From assembly GCA_035610365.1 (NCBI GenBank), contig CM069432.1:73288520-73352519 (forward strand): a DNA stretch of 64,000 bases. Reading direction: 5' to 3'. The position numbers were made by a program, and so were the translations under genes. The notes below the pieces were generated by a model. That model was not told the origin of the DNA. It worked only from the letters and a program-made list of their open reading frames with translations, and did no database searches. Shown here piece after piece: positions 11,060-24,399 of the stretch. The number at the start of each line of letters is the position of its first letter. Position 1 is the first letter of the stretch. This DNA is from Aquatica leii. Lineage: Eukaryota; Arthropoda; Insecta; Coleoptera; Lampyridae.

Positions 11060-12990
11060 CATGGTACGATAATCATCTAACATTCACGCCCGGCGAGGTT
11101 TTTATATCTAAATATACACACGCAGCCACGTTATAAATGGGTGTAACACTTTTGCTGCTTATGTGAAAAATTTTTTAGAGTAAGAATTGGTTCTGTTTTT
11201 GTGATTTAACTTTGATTTAAAACCTAAGTTTTGGGACCTTTTATTTTTACAACGGTTAAATCTTTTTGGGCGTATAAGTTAGTCACTACTAATGGCCAAG
11301 TTTGGCAACTAATCGGATTACTGGTTAATTTCTTTACTCAGTTAGAGTGATACGACTTTAGTCGACTGTAACCAGATTTCTTGTTAGTGATATTCTTTTG
11401 TTGGTTTTAGGTTGAGAACTTAGTGGTCTTTGTTAAACATCTTTATGCAAATGGATCTTTTTTAGTCGTTTTTACAGTCACGCAAAACATACCATGAAGA
11501 ATTTCTAATCGGTTCTTATACGGGGTTATTATTAATATTAATGAAATAATTAGGGTTTAATTAAATTTTCACAATGTTTTAATTTTTGTCATAATTTCTC
11601 ATCTAAAGACAAGTTTTGGATGAGTGTTTAGATTTAAAACAATCTTATTAATTATAGACTATATATTTTTACAACTAATAAATGTTTTTAAAAACATAAA
11701 TGCGATTGCTATTAAATTAATTACAAATACTACTATAATTTTAAATAACTGTTTGAAATAACAATTTTTAGCTTAAGATACAAAAATTAAAACGAAAGTA
11801 ATATAAATCGACTTTGTTAAAATTATAAAGCTATTTACAAATAATATCAAATTAACCACTCGCAATATTTTACGTTTGTAAATTCAACAATTTCAACCAT
11901 GTTTCAAATAAATTCATTACACAAAAATTTTACAAATACCATATAATAACGTTTTTTAATTTCAGTAACAATTTTGCATTATTTTTACATTTGTAATAAA
12001 ATTAGTATAGAACATATATATTTTTAAGATTACCTAGTAGGTAGCATACAATAAAAAAATCTGCTATTAAAAAACAGACATACGTTTTAACAACTTGAAA
12101 CAGAAAAATATAATAATTATTAAATTAAATTTTATTGTTTTTAAATAAATAAAAATTAATAAAATTTTATTATAATTATTTATTACCATTATTATTAAAA
12201 TATTTATTTAATTAAAGTAAGTAATAGTTTAAATCAGTAAACTTAATACAAAAGATTAATAAAACAAAAAAACAGTAATAAGCATTAATGCCAACTCTAA
12301 ATAATAAAAATTCTCTACAGTTTTTTTGTTTAGTCCGGAAAATTAATTTTTAGCCGCTAAAGTTGCTTGTACAATTCGTAATGAACAGACCGTAAAAATA
12401 TTTACTTAAAATTCTAATTACAGATATGTATATGTGTATCAAATACAAAAGAAGCGTTTTTTTAGTAATGCAAAAAAAAATGTTGACAACTATTACTACA
12501 CATTTTTTGCATAAGTTTTCAGTATCGGTATAATAGAAAAATTAGGTTAAAAAGTATTCTAAAATCCTTTAAATTGTACCACTAAGTTGATAGTTTTTTA
12601 ACTTATTTATTTTTTAATAGTTTAAAATGCAAGTTATTTACAATGTTGGAAAAATAGTTGATTTTAAGAAGTATACAATGTAATTGATTTTACTTGTCTA
12701 CGCATATAATTGTTTTATTTAAAAAAGAAAAAAACTAAAGCAAAAATACTGAAGTGATACCAAACAACTTCTTATTATTAAATTAATTTTAGTCACAATA
12801 AATTTTCTTAAAATTATTTTTTATATCCTAATACTTAAATGCAAATTAAAACGTCAAATTGAGAATAGTAGTTTTAGAAAACAAATAAGAAATTATAATA
12901 TAGATACCAAATCTTGACATTACAACTTAATCACTTGAAAAAAACAAAAATATTAATGAAATGACATGTTCAGAGTCTCCCTTATTGTTT
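11060..12990. other. AT-rich noncoding DNA
   Basis: A TATAAA motif at about 11131 in a slightly GC-richer stretch (11080-11500) is the only promoter-like signal. From 11600 to 12960 the DNA is extremely AT-rich, without ORFs or recognisable repeats. Confidence 0.45.
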
Positions 12991-12993
12991 TGA

Positions 12994-13211
12994 ACACATA
13001 GTTGAGTGACATTTACCACTCTGAAGATGCAAGCTGCAATGTTTTGCGAAACGTCAGTTTGTTTGGGTTCACGAACGACAATACGGCAAAGCCCAAGTTT
13101 CACTTTTTGTTTTGGCTCTCAAGATGAGACTAGGACCAAGCCTAAGTCTGGGTGTTTAACTACGACGCGGTCTAAGCCGAAAGTTGCTTATAATCATACA
13201 CATAGTTGAGT
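12994..13211 (+). mobile_element. 190-bp short element with 14-bp TSD and hammerhead-like core (family H1, copy 1)
   Basis: The element occupies 13008-13197 between two perfect copies of ACACATAGTTGAGT (12994-13007 and 13198-13211), so the insertion is well supported. Near its 5' end CTGAAGA (13021-13027), a TGCAAG / TTTTGC stem II and GAAAC (13048-13052) followed by GTC resemble a hammerhead ribozyme core. It ends CTTATAATCAT. Related copies lie at 50.8 kb and, inverted, 56.4 kb. A long TSD with a hammerhead-like motif suggests a Penelope-like or other retro-inserted element; no protein is encoded. Confidence 0.75.
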
Positions 13212-15635
13212 TTTTTTTTAGTAAAATTTCTGTGTGCCTTTTGTATAATGTACGGAGATATGACAACAAGCTTCAGTTATTTTTTAATAATTGTCAAGTT
13301 ATAATTTAATTGACAACGAAATAAAAGAAAGAAGAATAAAAGAAAATATGTGAGAAGATAGAGAGGGATAGAGATTCGACATTGGAAGACGACGTAGAAC
13401 GTTATAAACCGATATTATAGATAGATAATTTAATTGGAAACTACTAAAAAAAATTTAAGAAATTATGTTCAAATTATTCATGTGACTTAAATAACAATAT
13501 GTTTTCTTTGATTTATAAGCGTTTGATAATTTGTTACGTGCAGTAATCACATTTTGTTCTACCGTGTATATATAGTAGTAATTGCTTGCGACGAAGTTAG
13601 TGTTAGGCTAGGAACTTTTTGATTATTGCAGATACATCTGGCTGTAACTTTTATTTGTAGTTTTAAGACACATTTTATGACAAAACGAGTGCTTTTATTA
13701 CATGAAGTTGTGTCTGTAGCTATCCGGCATTTGAAAATAATTTTATAAATTTAGTTTAGCATTATAAATCTGCCCAAACGTAACACAGGGTAAGCTGCTT
13801 ATATTCATTATTTATTTCTTAGTTCTTCTAGGTTACTCTAATCCTGGCTTGACTAAACTAAATAATTCATTCCTGAATGCCTGCAACAAAATAAAAATAT
13901 TGGTCCGCTACGAAACTATGAAAGTAATCGAGATCTAATAAGATGTCCTCTAGTGCATCATCGGTGACGAACCCCATTACTTTTCGATACCTGTGTACAC
14001 CTCTCTTTAATAGAAAACTAACTATAGCATCTGACGAAGTTTGTTGTTTTCCATCTAATTGCTAGTTTTGTGCCTTAATCTCTGGAATTTGAAACAGCTG
14101 TTCCATATAAACAGCATGTAACAATTAATTTGTAAATGCAAATAGAACAAATTATGATTTTATTTGCAAATACATGAGTGTTTAGTACACTTCGCTTTTA
14201 TATTTACCTACTATGTAATGCTTTCTATTAGTTTTGTTTACAACTAAATTATTCATTAAATTGCTCATGGGTAGGGTAGACTGTTCTACAGTGAACTACT
14301 TTTTATCCAAGTGAATATCACATTATGTGTGATATTTACTTGGATAATGACTCGTTTAGAAAGGTTGCAAAAAGAGAGAAAGATAGTAGCAAAACATTTA
14401 TTTAAGCTCAAAGTGCAACAAATAGGTAAACAATAGCATATTATTTAAAAAAACTGAAATTATACATTAGTAAAAATATAAATAAAGACTGGATATTCTA
14501 GAATTAAAAATGTTTAAAATAAGCAGATACTGAAGCATTAAAAAACATGAAAAATAGGCTCTTAAAAGTTTTATAGGCGCTTAAAAAATGTTTAATAATT
14601 TTGTTATAGAAATGCATGCAATTTTAAAAATACAAATAAGTTATATTTAAAACAGTTACAACTTACTTATCAAAGATTGTTTAACAATTTCATCATAAAA
14701 ATACACACAGACAAAGAATACAAACTCAGTATTTTTCTTGAATAATTCCAAACTGCAACTTACTATTAAGTATTTTTTTAAATTATTTGCAGTTATTCAG
14801 TTGTAATGGGCAATGAAAATTACTTACATTGTCGTAGAAGTGTCATTAAGTCATCATTTCTAAGACGGATTAACCCATTGAAGGTTCAAATTATACAATT
14901 GTTGCTTTGAATAGAATATAGATAGGATTGTATACTTTGAAACAGCGATTACTACTTTGTTAATCCAAGTTTAGGTTATTGGATTTTTTACAACTAAACA
15001 AGTATGTAACATAGAATTTCCGGATCTTTGTATTCGTAATTTCCTTTAATACTAAATTGCATTCCTAAATCTTTGTATACGTTCAAGCTACTTTTAAAAT
15101 TAATTATCACATATCTCAACATGTTCTTGACAAAATTGGCATTAAAGCGCAAAATAAACATTTATTTAAAAAAAATGCTGTAAAATAAGCATTTAAGGCA
15201 TTTTTACGCATTTTGCCTAAACATCCGGGTTTTAATTATAAACAGTCGTCAGACTTACTAATATTTAGTTTAGATAACATTTAAAAAAAAATGAAATTTA
15301 ACTTCTAAGCTTAACCCTTTAATAAAAAATTAACGTTTGTCAGTGTTAGACATATCAACATCAAATGTAAAATATGAATTTTATATAGAAGTATTTCTAT
15401 TAACAAGTGGTTGAGCAAAAAACCGTTTTTATATTGCGTTCTATGGAATCTGCTACATGTGGCGTGAGAAAAGTATTTATAGACACTTTTCTTTGTAAGA
15501 CAGTTACAGAAAATTTATCATTTCTTGCGACCTCCGCAACATAATAAACATGGCTTTGTTTGATTTAAACTTGATCAGAACATAATCATCTGGTTCCAGT
15601 TGGCTTTCAAGGTGGAAACTAAGCGTGTTTAAGTC
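13212..15635. other. AT-rich noncoding DNA with a strong hairpin
   Basis: No genes recognised. A near-perfect hairpin lies at 14304-14346: TATCCAAGTGAATATCACA, loop TTATG, TGTGATATTTACTTGGATA, with one mismatch in 19 pairs. It may be a MITE remnant or structured RNA. Confidence 0.55.
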
Positions 15636-15639
15636 AGAA

Positions 15640-17110
15640 TCTGAAAATGAACTTTCTTTATTTTAGAAAGCACTGTTTTTTGCACAGCTTGCATATTCAT
15701 TTCTATTTGTTCTTTCTCTTTGTATCCGTACCAATAACACTTCTTCCTTTTTTACAGTTTTTTCTAAAACTTTCTCTAGAGCCAGCTTTTAGAAATGGTA
15801 CAAAATCTTGTGGAAATACAAATGTTGCTTTTGTAGTTCTTAGCGAACTGGATGTTGTGAAGACACTTAAAACTGAAGATATGTACTATCTTTTTTGAAG
15901 ACTGTCATTCTGGTTTGAAAGACTTCATTATTAAGTAAATCGACTTTATTTTGATTTTGGTTGTCTCTGTCTATAGTATAAAGTGGTCGTTTACCTGGAT
16001 CGGACCTGTTTGTTACAGAAATTGGTAAAAATTTTATTTCGCTAAGAATATTTCTGTTATATGGGAATATCCTAGTTTACTTAAATGCATTGGAAATGTT
16101 TAAAAGTGTCATGGCTTTTTTAAAAGCCTTTCCAATTAAAGATGCCACTTGATAAATTGTTATTAGTTGGCCGGGATTTTTTAACATCCACGAATCCAAA
16201 ACTGCATTATAATAGTCTTTTTTGCACTACTACATCATTTTTTCCCTGGCATAGAAGAAGACGGATCAATATGTGATAAACGTAGTCAAGAAAGACAAAC
16301 AATGAAAAACGTTTCTGTTTAAATTTTATTTTTACGTAATACATAATTAAAACGTCGATAAACAACAATGTTTAAATAATAAGCATTTGATACAAATAAA
16401 AATATTTTCTTACCCGTTCCTTCATCTGTTATTCTTTTATGTGATCTGTTTTTGCTTGTTCTTTTTTTTTAAATTCTTTCTATCCAGAATATGTTCTAAC
16501 AAACGCCATTCTTTCAGTTATTTGCGTCCGTTATTCTTTAACTGTTTTAGGTAGCCCAGGCGTCTGCAAAATATCTTTAATATTTTCATTGCACACATAG
16601 TTTTGTATAGTTTGTGTTACATAAAATGGATGTTTATGATATCGAATACATTTAAATTGTTTTTCTGTATCAACTTCTGATCTGTGATTTCTAAATTGGT
16701 AAACAAATCTCTCAATTATTTTTCAACAAACAATCTAATAAAAAAATTAACATTTGTCTTCTTAAAAAATAGTTAAAGCACGTAGCCTATAAATTTATAA
16801 AAATATTCTCGGTTTATACGACCAGATTCTGAAAAAACTAAACCCCAATCTTTAAGAAATGATTTCGCAATATAAGATAAGCACTGAATGAAAACATTAC
16901 ATTTAAAACGGATTTGGCTTGCGCCGTATCAACTTTGTAAACTTTACGATCTGTTTTTCACTAAGTAATTAAAAATATCTCTAAATTACTTATATCATTT
17001 TTTCTAACTTTTAGTGTGGGATGACAATTTAAAAACGCCTGGTACTAGTTGTCTACAGGCAAATTATTATTGAATAGATTTTTGCGGGGGTGTTTACGTA
17101 ACATTTTTTC
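15640..17110 (-). pseudogene. pogo/Tigger-like transposase relic
   Basis: On the minus strand the C-terminal DDE_1 region of a pogo/Tigger transposase is readable at about 16210-15950: ending WMLKNPGQLITIYQVASLIG, then KAMTLLNISNAF, RIFPYNRNILSEIKFLP and VTNR. This corresponds to the conserved NPG..ITIYQI...G and TGI.PFNR.IF...FLPS.VTDR blocks of the family. Further upstream, near 17060-16985, YQAFLNCHPTLKVRK resembles the CENP-B/Tc5 HTH segment. The DDE centre between them was not recognised and frames are interrupted, so this is a dead, probably internally rearranged copy. Confidence 0.6.
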
Positions 17111-17114
17111 AACA

Positions 17115-20100
17115 TTTTTATGCCTTTTTTTCGTTGCCATTTTTTTATCTACATTATTATTTCATCTTCTTCAGCTTTAGTCACTAATGTTGGTGGTCAA
17201 TGCCTGATCTTGGTAAACTTATTAGACATTTTAAATTGCAATGCAGCTTAAGAAATTTTAAATATTCTTGTTGCTTTACGGTTTAAGCATTCTTGTTGTT
17301 ACAGCAGCGATAAGTTACTGAAAATTTTCTTCATTGTAACGTTTATTGTATTTTTTGTTTTTTTTGTAACTTTAGTCATTAATATTAAATTCACACAATT
17401 TGATTTTACCATACCTATTTGCTTCTATTTAAGAATAAACATTATTGTGACAGTTATAAGCCATGAAGCCAATAGCTATTTGCAGTGGCCATCAGGTCAG
17501 GCAAAATTTAACATTGAAACAAATAAAAACCGTTATTTTTATGTAAAGCATAAGAATTTTTATGCAAAAACTTGCAACAAACAAAACATTTAACCGTTAC
17601 ATTAAATGACCGGAAAGGTCAATAACCGTAAAACTGCTACATAAAGCATCATATTTAATTGGTTTTCTATTATTTAAGTATTTTTAAGGTTATACAAGCA
17701 AAAATGCCAGTTTTGAGGTATTTGAAACAAATCAAAATGCAAAAAAATTTTTACTTTTGCCTAAATTACACCGAACACTTACCGATATTAAATTTTTTTT
17801 TACTAATTTACTATTAGACGTCACAGTACAGCACAGTTTCTGGCGGAAATCTTTACAAAATCAACAAATACTAAGTCTTATAAATTCCTTACATAGTTTA
17901 TTTAGTTTTTTAATTATATTCTATAATAAGAGAAGGTAGTCAATCACTGCACAGAGGGCAACAATTGTATAGTTTACCTTACTATAAATGGTTTAATTAC
18001 TCCAACGATTTCGTTGTGTGGGTCGTAAGAAAAAGTAATGTTATATTAGCATTGTTAAACCATTATTTTTTGTTAGATCTAAGGTTTCAATTGAGAAGCG
18101 AGACATGACTACGTAAAATTAGCAGTAATGTTTTTAGGCAGTAGTTATAGAGGTCTCATTCAGATTATATATTCTAGTGCCGTCAGCAAAACTTGAGTTT
18201 TTTTGCAAAATCTTGTGTAAATTATCAAAAATTGGTCAACGTTAGACCTGTTAAACGCTGTTGTCCAAGCTGAACAATTCTGTTCTGGCGATTTTAAAGT
18301 AAGACCTGGATGTCTACCGCAGAATGACTTCAACCGTTCAACACTGGCTATTTTGTCTCAAGTTCATGAATTAAGTATACGAATGTTGTTATGGATTCTC
18401 ATTTTATACGCTATTCTACAGCAACCTTTATTAGTTAGTCTATAGCATATACATAAACACAATGAAACAAATATTCAAGTAAAGATCTTTCCAATAAAAA
18501 CTCTTTTGACTTCGTAATTAGAAATGAGTTTAGCATTCTTTCCTAATAGCTGTTCTTTTAAATAATAACGCTTCAATGTTTAACGCGTGCCATGGTGCAA
18601 AAATAAAGTAAAAAATGTCTGTACACACTAAACCATCTATTTCACTTGCTAAACGGGTACACAGTGAATTAGTTCACTGTATACTAGTTCACTGTGTACA
18701 TTTATTAATCTGATAAACCACCACAAAACCAAAATTCTTATAAGGCAGACAACATGTACTTCAACATGTAGTTAAACCTCACTAAACGCACAATAGAGTA
18801 GCATGCAGAAGATTATGAAATAAATAACGATACTTAGAGAAAACATACCGTAAGATATGAAATGAAATTTCGTTTATTTACACTTAGTTATTAACGTACT
18901 GCTTTTTGAATCTCTCAAAGGTTGGTAAGTAAGCGGTTTTCATGGCTAAAAAAACGCATATGTAATGAAACCCCACGGTCAGTAATGTACACTTTCCGAA
19001 CTTGTAATTTGTGTGTATTTTGTTTAAACTAATTTCATAAAATATCAATCATAAATTAGATACTTCGTTGAATCATACCAGATGGTACTAGTACTTTGGA
19101 ACGTCTACACATATTCAAATAATAGTAGTTTATTGTGAATCAGCAATGAGTGTCCGAAAAAATCGTTTTTTTAGCAGTTTTATTAATATCAAATGTCAAT
19201 TCACACAAAAAAAAATCCGTGGTTTCTGGTTGAAAATAGTAAATTAAAAGAAAACGCTTTTATTATTGATTTATTGGCAAAATACAAAATTTTTCAACCA
19301 TTCAAAAAAAATGCAAAACGCATTTTCTAGTTTTAATAGGGCTGGTATGAAATCCCAAATTTTTAAACTGCAAACCCGGACATTTTTTTTAATTATTATA
19401 ATGTAAATGCAATTATGGCAAGTAGGTACAATGTACTATTATACGTCAAAAAAATTTCTTAAACAAACAGTAAAAAGTGTATGCGTTTATTATTTTTGTA
19501 TTCACTATTAACAATACACAAATGTATCATGTACATACATACATATAATGTAAGTAACTTAAAAATAGTTTTAAAGTAAGAAATTTAATTCATAAAAAAC
19601 AAATAATAAATACTAAACCAGAAACCTTTCTAGAAACGATTTTCTATATTATATGTAAAAGTAAACACACATAATTATTATTTAAATACAACAAAACTAT
19701 CTTTGGAACATCTTCGTTGTCAAGAAAAAATCTATAAAAATTGAGACGACTGCACTTTTTGTATCAAAAACAATTAGTATAAATATTCTCTTGATACATC
19801 GCTAAAGAGTAAGCCAAGAAAAAGTTGAAATAAAATCACTCGGAAAGTCAAATCCAAATTTGGAATTACATCAATATTTTGGTAGTTACCTACATAATGC
19901 TTTAATAATATCTGAAAACGTTTACATTATCTACAAGGATTTTTAAAAATGTAGCGCACTCTTAGTCCAACCTCACGAGCCGCTGCTGGCCTACTATGTG
20001 TTAATATTTTACCGAAATAAACGATAATATTTTGGAAGTAGGTTTTCATTTATTTTTTATTAGTATAATGTTATTTATTTTTTTTAATGGCTGATTGCGA

Positions 20101-20700
20101 ATAAAGTAGTATACAAAGCTTTGCAAAAGTATTCCATTTCTGTCGAGAGAACTATAGTTTACCGAGAGGCGTAGGAATGAAATACTTTTCGCTTCGGTGT
20201 GTAATCTACTATTACTTATCTTAAAACACATTACCGAACCTACCACTTTTAGACAAGCACTGACAAGTAGGAACGACATTGCTATGATAAATACTATTGT
20301 AGATGATGCGTCACATGCGTCCCCCTGCTTTGTGATTAATAACGTGGTCGTAATTTCAGTTAATTCACTGTGCGCTCTGGTTTACTGTAAGAAACAGCGT
20401 TGCCAGAGTCGGTAATTTTTTACCAGATTTGGTGATTTTTGACAGTTTGTGGTGAATAGTGAGTAACTTTTCTTATTCTAATACTTTTTGGTGATTTTTA
20501 AATGAAACAAGAAATATATTTAGTATCAATAAACACAACAAAAAATGAAATCTTACAATAAAACAGAAAAATGAATTCTGACATTAATAAAATGCATAAC
20601 TACAAATAACACTAAAAAAACATATGGGGTAAGTAGGGTAGGCTGCTGTGTTGTCACTTTTTTTATGTCATGTATAAGCCTCTAAAAATCAATCGTATTA
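17115..20700. other. Noncoding DNA with a 43-bp palindrome
   Basis: No coding signature. At 18657-18699 a palindrome built from GTACACAGTGAA and TTCACTGTGTAC (12 of 12 outer pairs) contains an additional CAGTGAA/TTCACTG repeat. Near 20398-20445 a GTTGCCAGAG...TTTGACAG motif pair recalls the motifs found in the palindrome-headed elements, but no palindrome accompanies it. Confidence 0.45.
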
Positions 20701-20785
20701 AGTTTTTTAACGTTATTGCTATTCTTTAACAATTGCCATTCTTTGTCCAGTTCATTTATATCTTTAACAAAATCAAGAAATTTGT

Positions 20786-20985
20786 TACGAAGGAAAATTT
20801 TCAATTTGTGATGCATCTAAAAATTCTAATAGTTTCAGTGATTGGATAAAGTTGGAAGAAAAAGGAAAACGGATGTTTATTTGTTTAATACAATCTATAT
20901 AAAAACGCAAACATATTTTTGGAAACTCTTCAATCTCTTGAGTTGAAAATATATCTTCTACTAGTTCAATAGATAATTTTAGACT
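20786..20985 (-). pseudogene. hAT-like (DUF4371-type) transposase C-terminal fragment
   Basis: An open minus-strand stretch reads ELVEDIFSTQEIEEFP, ICLRFYIDCIKQINIRFPFS and LKLLEFLDASQI before a stop at 20786. The pattern of a helix, then KQI..RFPF, then L..L..LD is typical of the region near the C-terminus of hAT-related insect transposases with BED/DUF4371 domains. A possible upstream piece with NIYI lies near 21010. There is no catalytic core, so it is only a fragment. Confidence 0.4.
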
Positions 20986-20989
20986 AATA

Positions 20990-22440
20990 TATATATGTTT
21001 TCTAGTGGTACAAAGTAATTTGGGATTTCAAACTGAATTTTACCTATCGAAACTAAATTTACGTAATTTTCTTTTAGATAAAACCGTATTCTACATGTAA
21101 ATTACAAATAGAGTTACATGTTTTTATCTTACTGCATATACATTTCAATGATGTCCTAAATAATCTAACAAAAGCATATCGGTTTTTATTGGTTTCAATG
21201 TAAATTTTTAATATGGATATACTCTTTATACACTATTTTACATAAATAGTTTCGTGATTTCAGTGCAGTTTTTATTTTTTTTTGTGTTACCGATTTGTGT
21301 ACTATATTTCGTCGCATGCTGATAACAAATGAATTTATAATTACTTGATTTCAAATTTGGGCGTGTTATACCACCTATTTGGGTTAATATTGCTCTTGTA
21401 CTGTGAGTTGCCGATGCTTCCGGCGTACTTTTGTACATAATTTTTAGTAGACAATTTAAATATGTGATATATATGATATTTATTTTATTTCTCTTTTAGA
21501 TTGTAAACTTTTTAGTCACGTTATAGTGAGCTAAGTAAATCGAACTTGTTCACAATATTTTTTCTTATTTTTTATTCCTCCTTTTTCCTCCGATTTGACG
21601 GACCTAATTTGTTTCTACAAGCTTTGAGCTTCCTATGTTGATCAAGCAAAAGCTAACTTGAATAGACACAACCTGGCGTTTTTAAATATTTTAGTCTTTT
21701 TGACTATGGCTTCTTTCCGACAACTCATTGTTCAAATTTTTTTACCGGCTGACTATGCGAGGTCCGGAACATAAAGAAAATTTTTGTTGATAAGTAGTTT
21801 ATTAAACACAATATGGGCTAGTAAATATTAGCTTAAACTCTTTGTACATGTTTAAAATTTGCCTTAATTTAGAATTCCTCATACAAATGTAGCTGACTAA
21901 TTACATACAATTGATCTGAAATTAAATATTCTAGAATCATTTGAGCAATGTTTTCCGTGTTCAGCTGGTATACATTTGTATACGTATATTATATTTATTA
22001 GTTATTTTAGGTGTGTGCTGTGTTAAAGTAAGCGCATATAGAGATAGAAATACAAATAAAATTAATAATAGTACTATATATCTTATATATATATTGATTT
22101 TAGACTCAAATAATATTTAGTGAAATGCTAAACTATGTCACAATTTTTGTCGATCATTTTTATTGCAATTGCAAAATAAATATTTTGCGCTTACAAATAA
22201 AACGTATGGTAATACTTTTACATAATGCTTGTTATTGTCTACCTTACGTATCAAAGTAATATATGTATAATTAAACTTGTTTTTATAGACAAGTAACCGT
22301 TTCAATGTAATTTACAAATTGAAGACAAATCGATATAAAAAGTAACCGTCATTACGTATCTAAGAATAACAGCAATTTGACGCTCAGTAGAAACCTAGAT
22401 ACATGCAATAATAATACCAAATCTAATGCGTAGAGTTAAA
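20990..22440. other. AT-rich noncoding DNA
   Basis: Nothing recognisable apart from a short TA-rich run near 22080. Short ORFs here have no domain signature. Confidence 0.45.
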
Positions 22441-22461
22441 GCTAAATAAAAAAAAAGTAGT

Positions 22462-22540
22462 TAGAGCAAATGCGTTATTTGATGATTCTTGAGCAAATCT
22501 CAAAATTTGTGAAAGTACGATAGATATAGTAGACTTGCTG
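22462..22540 (+). repeat. Solo left terminus of IS630-like family I
   Basis: After a TA dinucleotide (22462-22463) the sequence GAGCAAATGCGTTATTTGAT and the following 50 bases match the left end of the complete family I element at 42005. The rest of that element is absent, so this is a truncated copy. Confidence 0.65.
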
Positions 22541-22969
22541 AATTGATGCAAATATATCCATTCCACAAATGGTATTGTAATTGTAAAACGCGCCAAAATT
22601 ACATTAAAAGTCTGATTCACTCCGCAAAGTTATTGTGTACTAGTAACCTTGGTATTTCAGCGTTTCGTTAACTTTTATCAGTATTTTTTGTGTACACAAT
22701 TTATTATCTGAAAATAATCTTTTTAAAGACAATCTGATATTGTTAATATCAGTAAAAAATAATTTCTTTTAAACTATCTACCAGCTGTCAAAACATTATT
22801 ATGGATCTTTCTTTAATAAAAAATGTAAAGCGAAACATTTATGAGTTTTTAATAAAGAAAGTATTCTAAATATCTATAAAACTTGTGAACAAAGTCAAAG
22901 TACGTAGTTCAAAAACAGATCATACTAAATTTACAGTTACAGCAGCCGGTAACGTAACCCTTTGTTTTA

Positions 22970-24260
22970 TTTGCGTTTTTTATGAACTTACATGTGACGA
23001 TTTATATTAACTTTGCTTAGTTATTTATTATTTTTGTAACTACTGTATACAACGTGCTAACTGAATAAAATACAGATCACGTACTGCCTTCTCCAAAAGT
23101 GTACCGTAAATATTAGCTACTGTTACGGATGGAAATGAAATGAAATGAAAAGTGCCTTAAGACGTATTTTACGCAATGAACAATCAACAGTAAAAAAGGT
23201 TATGGTTTGTATTACCGAAGATGAAAATTTGCCATTCTTGAAAGAAAGTACGTTACGAATATTATAGAAAAAAATTAGGTTTAGATTAGTTAAACAAACT
23301 AAAGTGTATTGTGTTTGTAATATAACTTTTATATGTACTGAAATTCTATATTGTATAATGAGTAAGGAATGGTTGTCATTGCCAACGAGTATGAAAATTT
23401 GCAACCGAGCCGAAGGCGAAGTTGGCAATTCGGACAAGTTGGCAATACACATTCCTTACAAATTATACACTATACTTTTTCTACGACTCTATATTTAATT
23501 AGGAATCAATGTTAAACAAATTTTACGAAAAAAAATAACGCAGAAAATAAATAAACTAATTTAAAAATTTGTATTGGTAATCTAAAATGACAATTAAAAA
23601 ATTATGTCAAAACTTGTATTTATTTTATATCAACTTGACGGCGTTTATACTATTAGTTATCTGTTACTATTATTTAATTCTTGTTTTTTTACTCATCTCT
23701 AGTTAAAGAAGTGGTGAGTATAATTTACTTGCTTTAAATACATGCAACTTTAGTTAACTTCAAATCATTTAGTATTTGATTTTTTTTTAATACATTAATT
23801 TCAAGCATAACCTAATATGTATGAGCTAAATTAGTTTAAAAAGTACTAATGATTCAATTACAAAAGTAAGTAAATCCATTGAATTGGAAGAAGACATGGT
23901 TAAAGCAGAACGTTTAGCACTTGTCAAGAAAAACATTTCAACAACAGGATGAAATGGCAAAAACCAGTAAACGATTTGTGCTTCGATTGCCACCGTATCA
24001 CAGTGAGTTGAAACCCATTAAATTAAGATGGGCACAAATGTAATGGAAAGTTGTTAAAAAAAATACAAGCAGTCAAAAATCTATTTTCTGACACAGTAAC
24101 CAATGTTTCTGCAAATAGTTGAAAAAAATCTATACAGCTAGTGATTAAACTAAAACAAAAATGTGGCAGACAGAACTCACATAAGAAGTTATAGTTGAAC
24201 CTATTATTATTCAATTGGGCAATGAATCTTCTACATCAGACTTCGATTCTGCATAAATTT
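22970..24260 (+). pseudogene. IS630-Tc1-mariner transposase relic, family III copy 1 (split by element A2)
   Basis: Two transposase parts flank element A2. Upstream (about 23155-23325) a frame reads LRNEQSTVKKVMVCITEDEN then LPFLKESTLRIL, like the segment between HTH and catalytic core. Downstream (about 23870-24260) are VKAERLALVKK and LRLPPYHSELKPIKLRWAQ, the third-acidic-residue block, here with Lys where the catalytic acid should be. A sister copy at 36120-37760 shares both halves, which supports the reconstruction. It is inactive; the first two catalytic Asp blocks were not seen and the termini are not defined. Confidence 0.6.
23347..23863 (+). mobile_element. Palindrome-headed element, family A copy 2
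   Basis: Same 517-bp length and near-identical sequence to 8560-9076, including outer arms GTATAATGAGTAAGGAATG and CATTCCTTACAAATTATAC and the GC-rich tip CGAGCCGAAGGCGAAG. It lies within the family III transposase relic, so its insertion is younger than that element. Confidence 0.8.
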
Positions 24261-24399
24261 TTATTTGGTTGTTGAATTGCTTTAGTAGGTTTAGGTAAAT
24301 ACTTAAGATGCGTTTTTTTCATCCCTACTACAAATTCTACCAAGTAATTTTACGAAATTTCAAATTTATCATAATCTTTAATTATTTCTTTGTATTTAG

